A stretch of DNA of 64,000 nt from Straminergon stramineum. Lineage: Eukaryota; Streptophyta; Bryopsida; Hypnales; Calliergonaceae. The position numbers and the translations under genes are program-made. The stretch is from positions 26,908,001-26,972,000 of the forward strand of contig OY987267.1 in assembly GCA_963920665.1 (NCBI GenBank), written 5' to 3'. This document shows, in pieces, positions 27,012-38,400 of the stretch. Every line of letters begins with the position of its first letter. Positions within the stretch are counted from its first letter, which is position 1. Under the pieces are notes generated by a model. It was not told the origin of the DNA and did not search any database. It worked only from the letters and a program-made list of their open reading frames with translations.

Positions 27012-28129
27012 GGGGTTAGTGGCCAAGGTTGGCAAAAAATTCCATCAAGGGAACCTTTGCACCCATCTACATCCTACTCTTGTTTCTTTGGGTCCCATTC
27101 AAGGGAGTTCACTCTCCCAAAGAAGAAACGGATGGGTATTTTCTTCGGTCCTCTCTAGATTGGAGCAACACAAACCCTACAGAAAACTCCACTTTGAATG
27201 AGGTCCGCATGTAAGTAGTGCTCAATTGTGTTGGCGAAGAGGATGTTTGCAATTGTGAGTACTGGGAAGCTTGTTGTATTCCAGCTAGGAGGCCAAAGGT
27301 TGGCCAATAGGCCAATGTGGGCAAAATTTCCTTTTGGAACCTGGAGAACGGTATGGGGCAAGCTAGCATCCTTAGTATACTACCCTATCCATTCTTCTAG
27401 CTTGGAATGGGAGAATTGGAGTGTAGGGAGTTGTCTCCACTATACTTATAGAGCATTAGTTTCTACTAGCCATGCTCCTTCTTTGTCTTGTCTCAACCTC
27501 AATGGATGTTAGGGACCAATCTTGGTTACGAGCTTCCTTTATATTTTTAAGCCCTCGTCTATAAAGTTGTGCAATTCTTGCTTTTGGAAAACCTAGCCCA
27601 ATCAAAGACACAAATCGTGACTACTAGAAAGATTCAATCCCTACTTCTTTGGATACCTTGAGTCTCAAAGGAAGGAAGATTGGTTGCACAAGGGGGGAGT
27701 AGTGAGTGATTGGAGTAGCAACATAGGTGCAAACAAATGATAGGGTATATTAAAAAAATGGGGACTAAAAATTTTAAATGGGTTTAGAGTAATATAGGGT
27801 ATCAAAAATGGCATTGGATGTCTTTAATGTACTATAGGGTATGGAATAATAGGTCCCATTAATTAGAAACTTACATAATGATAGCATGTGAAAAAAAATA
27901 AAAAATAAAAAAATCATAACCCCTTACAAAATAGTGGTTGTTCACACCTATATCCTTATTTTTTTAACACATTGCCCCCCCCCCATGTGGTTGCAATTTC
28001 TTCAAGGCAATACCAACTTTGTTCCATGCCAAGGAACCTTTTTTCTTGAAATTAGGGAGCTATAAAATATTCCAAAATGAGAGCCCAATTGCCACCAAAG
28101 TATTGAAAGTGCCTATATTGATGCCACAT

Positions 28130-28290
28130 AAATACTAAATATGGTGTATTGTATATGACATATTGTGTCTAATGTACAATGTATGACATATTGTGTATGT
28201 TGTATTGTATGTGATGTACAATATATGACATATTGTGTGTAATGTATGGAGTATTGTATATGGCCTATTTTGTATGGTGTATGCCAAAGT
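28130..28290. repeat. Degenerate minisatellite (GTATTGTATATGACATATTGTGT-type units)
   Basis: Variants of a unit containing GACATATTGTG alternate with TGTACAATGTATG and TGTATTGTATATG for about 160 bp. The tract is located inside a 750-bp AT-rich stretch that breaks the LINE relic. It is noncoding. Confidence 0.6.
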
Positions 28291-29649
28291 TGATGTTGTA
28301 AAATGTTTCAAAAAATGTCATTGATGTCAAATCTTATGTCTTAAAAAATGTCTCAAAAAAAGTCTCCACGTTGAAGTTGATTTCATTAAAAACACTATCA
28401 AAATTCTTCTTGACATCTAAGTTGACATTGTTCAAAACACTATCAATCTTCTTTGACATCATGACATCAGGTGCTATATCAACTCCCACATCATCTTTGG
28501 TTTGAGTGGAAAAAATCCCATGTTGCTTTGCTTGTCACCCTACCCATGTGGCACTTACGTGGAGGTGAAGTGGTTGCCACATGGTACACTTTTGGCCTCT
28601 TCTTTGACCATGTTTGTTGTAGCGTTCCTCTAAAAGCTTGGCATGTCTTTTCAAATTTCCTTGTATTTTTGCCATGTCAATTTGGACAGATTTTTCTAGA
28701 CAATCACGATAGACATGCTGGACATTCGACTAAAAATCTGGTCACATTTGTGGACTTGTTAGAAAAAATGCGGATTCCTTCTAGTCTTAGGGTTAACCAA
28801 GTTTATTCCCCCCTTTGTCCTTGGATTGACAACATTGGAGTAAGGCTACCTTGTTACTAGCTCAATGAAGTGTCCCAAACCATAAATAATTTTGTATTGA
28901 AGACATTACTTGTTTGATGTTGGCTTGGGTTCCTCTTCCAAATGTAGGCTAAGTAATACGCAAATGATAATAGAATGCTATTAACTATAACACCTCTCTC
29001 TATGGAATTGATTCTAGCAAAACACCAATATTGTAGTTTTTGGAACATTTTTTCCTAAAAGAAGGTGTCAATTGATAGGACTATCTAATTCATCTCAAAG
29101 GAGTTCCCAAGCAATTTTCTAATGCTATCTCCTTCCACCTAAATTATCCCCATCTGGTATATCCATAATGGCTGGGCCTCTTCACCTGTTTCTTTCCAGT
29201 ACCTGCATGGCTTTTTCCAATTTAAAATGAGACCTAATGCTCTATAAAATTTCCCTAAAAGAATCTCCTTAATTGTAGTCATTGGAACTTGCTTGCCTAA
29301 CAAAGTCAATGTCTACAATTGGGGCAATGATTTGTTGACTATTGTTCCTTAGGAGGTTGATGCCTGTAATCAAATATGCTACCACACTAGTTTTTACCAT
29401 TGTATTAAGAACCTCAACTACTAGCAAAAATAGCTATAGAGCAAGTGAACACCCTTGCCAAAATCTTCTTGTGATTAGAAAGGTAGGGAATAGTGCGGTG
29501 GTTACTTTAACCCAAGCTTGAGCATCGTAAAACACCATCATGGTCATATTTATGAAACTAGTGGGAATGCCAAAAGTCACTATGGTTCTAGGGAGAAACT
29601 TTGAATCACTAGTAGAAAAGTGTGTTGCCTTCAACAAAATCCAAGTGAT

Positions 29650-30200
29650 GCATTTTTCCCTTTTTTGCCGCAAAACACAAAATTTGCTTTAACTGTAACA
29701 CATGAGTTAGAGATAGGTTGTCTATGCAATGACTTGAAACCTCCCTTAGAAAAACCTATAAGCATGAACGAACTTGACTTTGCAATTAAGGGCCTACGAT
29801 ACAACCAAAGCCTTGGGCCTTGACAAGGTGAAAATAGAGTTTTTAAAATTCCATTGGGACATTGCAAAGGCAGATTATTTTCAAATGGTGACAAAAAATG
29901 TCAAAGTCCAAAGGCTCCCCTTAGGCATTACAAAAGGCATAATTTCCTTGTTGCACAATGGAGAGGTGTAGTGCCACCTCACCAATAGGTATCCCATAAC
30001 TTTGTTGAACACCAAGTACAAAATCTTCACCAAAGTTCTCCAACTCTACCTTCAAGCTTCAATCGGTTCTTATGCAAATCATTGAATATGCAGATCAATC
30101 TACTTCCCTACCACTTCATTTCATTCTAGATAATATCATGTTAACCCAAGAAATCATTGCATAGGCTTAGTTCAAATACTTGGTGTTCAACAAAGTTAGA
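29650..30200 (+). mobile_element. LINE relic, 5' RT segment in inverted orientation
   Basis: Plus-strand fragments read as the N-terminal half of a plant LINE reverse transcriptase: LEKPISMNELDFAIKGLRYN, then KIEFLKFHWDIAKADYFQMV, GITKGIISLLHNGEV, ITLLNTKYKIFTKVLQL, and HFILDNIMLTQEIIA. Several frame shifts and stops are present. This segment is upstream, in protein order, of the minus-strand RT segment that begins at 29673 and runs the other way, so the two parts of one RT meet head to head. A 22-bp perfect inverted repeat (29997-30018 and 30177-30198) lies within it. Confidence 0.7.
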
Positions 30201-31356
30201 AGACTCCAAAAGGGTTGTAGAGGGATAAAAGGATTGCTTAAAGGAAACCACAAACCAAGATCAAATTATAATTTGAACTTGACAACTTGAGCACTATGGA
30301 TCTTACAATAGCCTTAGGCTTGCTCTCTATCTTCGTATGTAGGAGCACCTATGGAGTAGTGTAATGCCCTCATCTTCAAATGTGCCTTGTTTTGTTTGGT
30401 ATTAAGAGTTGCTTTAGCTTGATCCTTCACTAAGAATCAAAATCATCCAATGAACATATCAAAAATTCAAAACTCACATGACATTTTCAAGGAGGATTGG
30501 AAAACACAATGCTAGTTCTTATTAGTCTTTACAATGTACTAAAGAATCTTGTTCAAATGATATGCAACCAATTATATTAAAGATCACAAATAGACATTGA
30601 AGGCCAAAGTAACTTGATTGCCAAACTTTGATTGTTATGATCTTTTAGCATTACCAGAGTCAACAAATTAAAACTTGGATACTAGTAGAGGACTATAGTA
30701 CAAACTCTCCTTAATCCCTAACTGCCTAATTGATCATATATGGTTGATCTAAAATTTCAAGCTTGTTTTGGTATAGACAATTAAATTCCTTTGACCATTT
30801 AAAATTTTTATATAGGTAGTATTGAAGGTTATATATTAGGAGCTTTTAATTTTCACTGAAAAAGGTAAATATTTGATTTTTGAGAAGTCCTCTAAGGCAT
30901 ATATGTATCATTAGTGGAAGAGTAAAGCTTGCCAATTTTACTTGATTTGAGATCTACAAAATTTTACTTATCCATTTGCTTTGAACATGGTTCCAATGGA
31001 AAGGGTAAAGGGTTTTCATGATTTTCAAAGTTGAAAATTTAAACATGCAAGTGTGAATTTGGAGTTATTTGTGGTTTCTATTTTTTTTTAAATTGCATTT
31101 CAGCAATTGCAAGGTGGAATGTGCAATGAGTTGATAGCTCTTCATTCGAACTTAAGGTTTTTTGAAGTGCATTTTAATTTGCTAACACAATTTCTAGTTG
31201 TTCTTGTCACCTCCAATCTCAAAAAACTCTTATGTGCAAATCTCTCAAACATTGTGGGGAGGGGCAACTTATGAAAAATAGGATACATAAATTTCTCTTT
31301 CAACTCTTATACAATTTCACATTCAAGATTGGTGTGCATACTAATAATCAAGCTCT
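30201..31356. other. Gene-free AT-rich region
   Basis: No gene or boundary was recognised in either strand. The first few dozen bases may be the degenerate end of the inverted LINE segment. Confidence 0.45.
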
Positions 31357-31587
31357 TTAACCCTTAAACGCTAGGCTAGTGACCTTGGAAATCATCCCTT
31401 TTGGGACCAAGTAACATCATCTACTTTAACAAACCCCAAAATACTCATTGGAGGTCAAAATACTATAGAAGATTTTCTCCTTTTTGCACAAGATTTTGGG
31501 AATGAATAGTTGTACTTTTGTCCTACACAAACGGATTCTCTCTCATTTATCAACCAAAAAATGGCTTTAGTGTCATTTATAGGTTAA
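31357..31587 (+). mobile_element. TTAA-flanked 231-bp MITE, copy D
   Basis: It starts TTAACCCTTAAACGCTAGG and ends CATTTATAGGTTAA. The interior matches 11788-12017 and 17547-17773 (AACATCATCTACTTTAAC, then TACTCATTGGAGGTCAAA). Intact and noncoding. Confidence 0.8.
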
Positions 31588-32433
31588 ACATCTATATGAC
31601 TAGGTTTTGGAAAAAAAATGATTAGCTTCATTGGAGATAACTATAAGTCCATGCTCTTTTTTCCTAGGAAAAAAACACTTGGAAAGGCTTGGGTATTTTG
31701 GGTCAAGCTTGAGGAGGTTGGATTTAAAAAAAATTAATTTGGTGGATTAGATTTTAGCTCTGTTAAATGGCTTCCCAATGACTACTATACTACACAGTAC
31801 ACTACACTATAATGGTGACCCAATGGTTGGGTCCAAAGTCCAAACTGGAAAATTCTTGTCAGCCATGTGCTTGATTGCCATTACCTAGTCCATTTAAAAT
31901 CCTAAATGTTACTTCATTCCCACCTTTTCGCATGCGTTAGAGGTTAAAATTTCGTCAAAAGAACGGACCGGTGCTTGGTGTGTGATGATCAACCATTACC
32001 CTCTTCTGATGAGGGAAGAGCGTTGTGTTTCTCCAACTCATGTTCTTTTGTCTCCTTGTAGCTAGATTGCAAGTCTTTTCAGAGGATTTCAGAGGATTTC
32101 AGTCAATGCACCTGGCTCACTCGAAATATTCTCCACTGCTGGGAGGGCACGCAGAGCTCTACTGTTCCCCCCAAAAGCCCGCTTGCTCCAAGTCTCATCT
32201 CATTCCTCAAGGGCATCGTGATCACAACCCAAACGATCAATTCAATTAATCACCCAGTCAATTGCTGTTCTCGGGGCGTTCCACAATCAGAAACACATTC
32301 TCAGTACAATATTCACCATGAAGTCACTCGCCATGTGGACAACTCAGCATGCAACTGGATTATTCACTCAAGTGATTTCTGGGAACTATGAATACAAATC
32401 GAAATTCAGCGTTGGGTCTAATCGACCTACTTG
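31588..32433 (-). other. 3' flank of the lipid-transfer protein gene
   Basis: Sequence from about 32430 down to 32000 has gene-like composition and is the likely 3' UTR on the minus strand. A small direct duplication of TTTCAGAGGA occurs near 32078. From 31588 to 31950 it is AT-rich intergenic DNA. No other gene was seen. Confidence 0.4.
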
Positions 32434-35400
32434 CTACAACTCATTTTTCAAATATCCTAATAGGGTTTGGGAGGATTTAATCTGATCTACTAAGGCTTTC
32501 AACTCTGCCGGAATTACCGAATCTGTTCTAAGATTGAGCTGCTGATGCAATCGTAAACACAAAGTTTCAGTCTCAGAAATGGAGGCCTCCAATTTCGTGA
32601 GAGTACTTTCCTTCTTAAAAGACTTTCGAAAAGATGGAAGTGATGACACACTTCCATCGCTGAATCGCCGGCTCTTTTCCCTGTCTGGTGTAAGAACTCT
32701 GTCCAAGCCGCCACTGCCTGCATACATACAGAGAACCCCCGATGTTGGTTCAACTGGTTAAGAGGCTAAGTTACTGATTCACTTTAATAAACCGTGTCTA
32801 TTATACTAGAGTTCTCCATTAAGTACGGCAACTGGTGATATGTGAAACCAGTAAAGGCCCCAAATGCTGGCTGAACAGCCACCATTGGTACTTGGAGGAG
32901 CTTCAAAAAACTATGAGTAGTGATATTTCTACTTGGATATGAACACTGCCTCATTAGGCCGGTAGAACTAATAATCACAATACACGCAGATCTTTAGTAT
33001 AACGCAGGTTTCTAATGATGAGTTCAATATACTTGAAAATACAGAAGGAAATGTCAGAATAGCAGTTGTTTGAAAACCTCGTACCAAAATGAGTTAGCTG
33101 ATCAATAGCACTATGACCAATCGTTTTGTGTAGCTGGAGGAGCTTTAAACCGCCAGCAGCTATTCGACTAGCTGACTCGATCTCTGACTTGAACCTTTCG
33201 ACCATGTACTCGACTTCATGTCTGGTTGCTTCAACCTCCACCTGTTTTGTCAATTCAATCACAAATAGATGTTCTAAAAAGTGAAATCATTTCCAGGACA
33301 TCTGGAAGAGTAATACAAAAATGTAATTTCAGGATCTGCGAGGCATTATGATGAATGGCAGGCACGTGTAGCAACAAAGCATCACTCGTCTTTAAGCTTT
33401 CCAGGAGAAATAACTCTACAAATACACTAATCCCAACTGAGAATAAAACAACCTCTTCAGTAGAATTAAACTGTTTCTTAAAGTTTTGGACAGAATTATA
33501 AAGAGAATCATTCAAAGGGAGGTCTCCCTAGGGTACCAGTGGCCTCCCAATGTGTTATAGGAGGCCTCGGTATGATCATTGTAACCATAGGGAGCCCTCA
33601 TGGATCACGGAGGTTCTCTTTATGACATGACTAAAAGTCCCTCACAGTCAAATATTACAGAAAACCCTGTCTATACACTAACCATTAAGAGCAATCTATG
33701 AAATAACTCGCAGTAAAGACTTGTTGCAAGGATTGCTTCTGACCATTCACGAACATCAGTAGCTCTGACAAAGTGATTGTAAGAAAATAAACGACAGGGT
33801 CCTTGTTACTTACCGGCTCTCTAACAGCAGCTTTGCAGATCTTCACTACCCATCCTCCCATGCCGATATCAATGCCATCGTCATCTTCAGGCTCTTCAAG
33901 TTGGATCTCAAAATCAAATCCACTTTTGCTTGTCACACTTGGATCTGCTGGAGAAAAAGAACCAGAATGCAAGGAATCTTCGCTACTGTTCCCATCTAAG
34001 CCAATATCGTTTACTCCATCATCAGCTGCCACGTGTGCACCGTTTTGGCCATAGTTTGTAGGGCTTAAATCCACGCCTCCACAATCTAAGTACTCCATAC
34101 TGCTGCTCAATTGTGCACTGTATGAAACATCTCTAACTGAATGAATGCTAGTGGACCGAGGCTTCAAAGCCTGCAGTCCCTCAATTTGCATCTGTAGATA
34201 GTCACAAACTCAGATCAGTGAGTGGAAAGCAAAGTCTGGTAGGACTCAACAGAGAGGATGACGAATAATAATGCTGAAGAATGGTCGAACTTGTAATTTC
34301 ACGCAAGAACACAAACCTCAAAATACTTACCACTAAACTTTGCACAGGGCTTGACCTTGTTCCCTGTTTTCCAGCCCTTTGATTACCAGCCTCCTTCGTA
34401 CCGTACGCTTTCAAACTCAGACAGCGAAAAGTGGAATGCCAACATCTGTCCTCACGGAATGAGTGTGGACCCCGATGCACAGGAGTTTTTTCAGGCTCAG
34501 AAACACCATCTGCACCTTCTAAGGCAAATAACCAGTCAAGTAAATGAACCTCAAATTCGATGTTGTCGGGTAGGCCAACATCCCAAGTAGGTTCTTGTAC
34601 TGCTTTCTTTCCTTTGTCTCCTGATATTCAAATGCGACAAGAAATGGTTAGATGGACTCTGGGGAAACAAAATTGATCTCACACAATCACTACTAGAATG
34701 CACTACACTGAACACACCGCCTACTGAGGGTGAAAAATTAACGTGGCCCACAACAATCATGACCAAGGAGGTTGAAAGCTACTTCCCAGCTTCCAAGGTG
34801 ATCAAAAGCGCCACATTAAATTTGAGAAGTATATATTACTGCGGCCGATAATTACAGTTGTCCAAAATAAATAAAATATTCGGTATAATAGAAAAAAACT
34901 ATTCCACGGGTATTTTAGAAAGCCCAGCCGCATTAAACCCTGTCAATTGTAAAGCTGTTTCTATTATAAATCTCCCCAATTGTAACGCAGCTAGCTTCCT
35001 AAAATACCTCTGGGGGTGGGTTTTCTAATAGTGATGTCTCCAAAACTCCGAAACCTAAGTTGGTTGCTTCCTTGGAGAAATTCAATAAACATGTACAAAA
35101 TACCCTGGTTGGCTCGGGTTTAGATAGGAAGAAATGCACGCATACCTTTTCTACCCGCTCCAATATCAGCAGAAGGTCTAAACAGGTTTGCAAGGGAGCC
35201 CTTTGACAAACTCTTGATCACCTTCTCAACTTCAGGACCAGGGCCACCATCGGCATCAAACACACCAAACCGATGCAACAGGGCTTCATTGTATGCCATG
35301 GCCCCGCCCAGTCTTACTCCACCTACTTTTGCAACTATCCTTAAGCTATGGCATTCAGCATCCTGCTCTTTAAAAGGGATGACGTTCTTGACACTAACAT

Positions 35401-38400
35401 CAAGGAAGGGCAACCTTTCCAATGAGGACACTCCAGTTGGAGCCATGCTGCCTCTTTCCTCGCCTATCCAAAACAATCCGCGCATCTCTGGCGACCCTTG
35501 CCTAGATGATGCAGACCTTCCTGCCAGTGGTGACAATTTCAAGGGTACCGGCCGCATCAGAAGGTCACCACATGAACCGCTGGAATCCACAGGACTACTC
35601 AAAGGAGATCCTAGAGTAGAGGCATCCAATGATTCCCTTATTCCTGATACATGGGTTAGAGGACTGCCATAGTGTGATTCTAGTGCTCCTGGAAAAAACA
35701 ACTCGGTTTCCACGCAGTCAACACGTATGTCTCGCCAACATAGATTTGAAGATATCACCGCTGCTGCAGCGAGGGTCTGGTGTGTGACTGTCAAATCTAT
35801 GTCACTGCTAGATATTTGAACTAAAGGAGGACCTTCGGTCGCAATTCCCCCAGGAACCGACTCGAGGAGCTTCAATTCGAGGGTCTTCAAGCTCAAATAC
35901 ACTGCCATATCAGAAGGCACAATTTCTGCGATGTCTTTCAATGATTCGACTCTTGTCAGATCCTTGAAAGAACCTGTTGGCGTCTGTAATTTGAAGGACT
36001 TCTTTCTCTGTGTCACAGGTTTCAATTCCCGAAGAAGCATGTCACTCACTATTCCTAAGTACGTGTACATCTTCAGCACAAACAAAAACTGCTCACTTGA
36101 TGTGTTGGACACATACTTTTTGCATGCAATGCCCAACCTCACAATCCCACCTGCATCATGCACAATGATCCTTATGAGTGGACATAGTCACTGCTCCGTG
36201 CAAAATGCAGTTGATTCAACCCCTAAGTGCCCAACCTAAAAAAGGGAAGTCCACAATAGAAGCTCATAGTCCATTGTAATAACTTTAAAAACATATCTCT
36301 ATCATTCAAAAACGTAGAAAAGGATTTCTTCTTTCTCTTAAGTGTGTCAGAGTGCGAGACTTTGACTACGAGATTTTCTTCTTTCTTTTCATTTTGAGCC
36401 TTGCGCAATTCTGAGCCAGGCCTCGAAAGTTAAGTTTCGCACTATTGACACCCCATATTGATAAATTTTTCACCTTCCTTGATGATTATTTCTACTCCTA
36501 CACCTATGGAAGCGGCCATTTTTTCTCCATCTGTGCACCTAGGGATTAAACAGGTGTTCCTCGAGAAACAATACGCAACTGATTACATTTAATGCTTAGC
36601 TTCCAACATTAAAAAGCCTGAGTGTCGTGAAACCCATGCCTGATATGACAAGGAGATGGAAATGCGAATTTGTAGGATGAACATTGCAGGTTAGCTCGAA
36701 TATGAATTCCATCCTTGACACTTCGAGAACCGTTGTTGATATCCAAATTTTTGGTACATAAGATTTGCACAACATTCACACAAACTCTTGCATCTCAAAC
36801 AGAGAATCTGTCCAAAATGCCATACCTGGTGGGGGGACATCAATCAGTGGACCACCATCTGCAGTAGCCATAGCAGCCTCTAGATGTGGCTCATTCATCT
36901 CCACACAGCGCCACAAACCAGCGGCCCAGTCACCAGCAGTTTCATTTTGGGAAGTATCATCACAGCCGCTTGTTTCAAGAGCTACGCTCAAATGAGTGGC
37001 ACGCATTACCCACCTGGTTCAGCGAAGAGCGTTTCTTTACATAGGAGATCCCCAGTAGAAAGTTAAAAGAAAACAAGAAGGTTGTATCACATGAAAATAC
37101 TACAGATTATTATGTTTTCTGGTCGAAGATGACTAATGCAAGTTCAGCTTGTGAATTCTAAGCTCTGGTAACTGTTCGGAGGCACTCCTCTGACGACAAC
37201 AAAACTGTGTAAATAACTCTTTCAACGAAACGCTCATTATGAAGTGCTTATGCATGACATAATTGACCGCCCATGTCAATGTCTTCCACTTTTCATTTCA
37301 ACAATATCTTGCGTTATTGCACAGCCGACTTCAATTAATATTCGAGGAACATTACCTTTGCTGGCTTGAATCAACAGGCTGGCCCTTCCACATGGTGAAG
37401 CATGCAGCATCTTTTTCAAGGTTCAATAACTTGAAATTCAAAAAAGGGCTTTGAGCAACCATAAATCCCTCAACATGCAACCTTGCTCCTGTAAAACCAC
37501 TGTCTTCCTCCGTGTAGTCTTCATCCAGCAGTGCGGCATTTAGGGGTACAGTAAGGTCGAACTCCTTTAGACTAAAATGCATTGCATTAAGTGACTTTTC
37601 AGGAAGAACTAGGCCAGGCTCTACATTGATCCCATCCGACAGAAACGAGGCTATTCGTAAGCAGGTTTCTTCCTGAAGGTTTATCTGCCAATCACAAGCA
37701 CAAATCACTATTTAGATTTGAATAATCATTACGGCACAGGGCTGAAGATGCATTCTGATACTAGAACATGTTCATATTGTTCAAGTAGGGGGGGAGGAAG
37801 ATGAATTAGGTGCTTTATTTCGTAAGCCCAACTGATCAACTCATGAGAAGAAAAATAAGAGTAACTCGTCAATAGGATACTACGAATTTCTAAAGAAAAA
37901 GCATACAGAGAGAATTGTTGGGCTTAATAGAAACAAGCTTCAAAAATTAAAGAACAAGATCGATATTCACATAAAACATAGTGGAACTGAGACTAAAGTA
38001 AATCAAAGGTTATAATAATTTTAACAGACATTAACTTCTTGCTTTCTATTTCTCTCCATGAACTTTAAATTGTTACTGCCGCATACTAACAATTTAGTAT
38101 CTGCTCTCTTCAGTCAAAGGGGAAAGGATGGTCAGGAGCAAGCACCTTCAGTGGCTGGCATTGAACAACTGTTTGTGAAGCCAAACTTGGAGGAGCTGGA
38201 GCAGGTGCAGTCTTTACAGAATATACGCATACCATTGGTGTGTCCGCAGTTTCAGGTATCAGACTAGTCTCCTTCAGGGGATATATTCTGGGCCATAGCT
38301 TATCACTAGCTGAATGCGGACGTAAAAGCAGAGGGTTAGGCGTGGCAGAGATTTTGCAGAGGAATACCTATATACTATTGTATGAGAACTGCTGATACCC

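Larger units (their letters stand above)
25290..29673 (-). mobile_element. LINE (non-LTR retrotransposon) relic, 3' part, interrupted
   Basis: Minus-strand fragments occur in the order expected for a plant LINE. At 29673-29434 is reverse-transcriptase sequence with LPRTIVTFGIPTSFINMTMM and, a little later, RRFWQGCSLAL, a degraded form of the RT motif usually RRGVRQGCPLAP. At 29048-28780 is the connection region (RGVIVNSILLS, MVWDT, SKDKGGINLVNPKT). Near 27260-27100 is FL..LCCSNLERTEENTHPF. At 25990-25600 is a zinc-binding RT C-terminus (HCIVCPY, then DESVLHRFWKCLFDQHMWQW, then VPRKSNPFKRTW). Stops and frame shifts are frequent, so it is dead. A 966-bp TTAA element (26046-27011) lies inside it. 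The stretch 27700-28460 does not look like LINE and may be another insertion. Confidence 0.75.
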
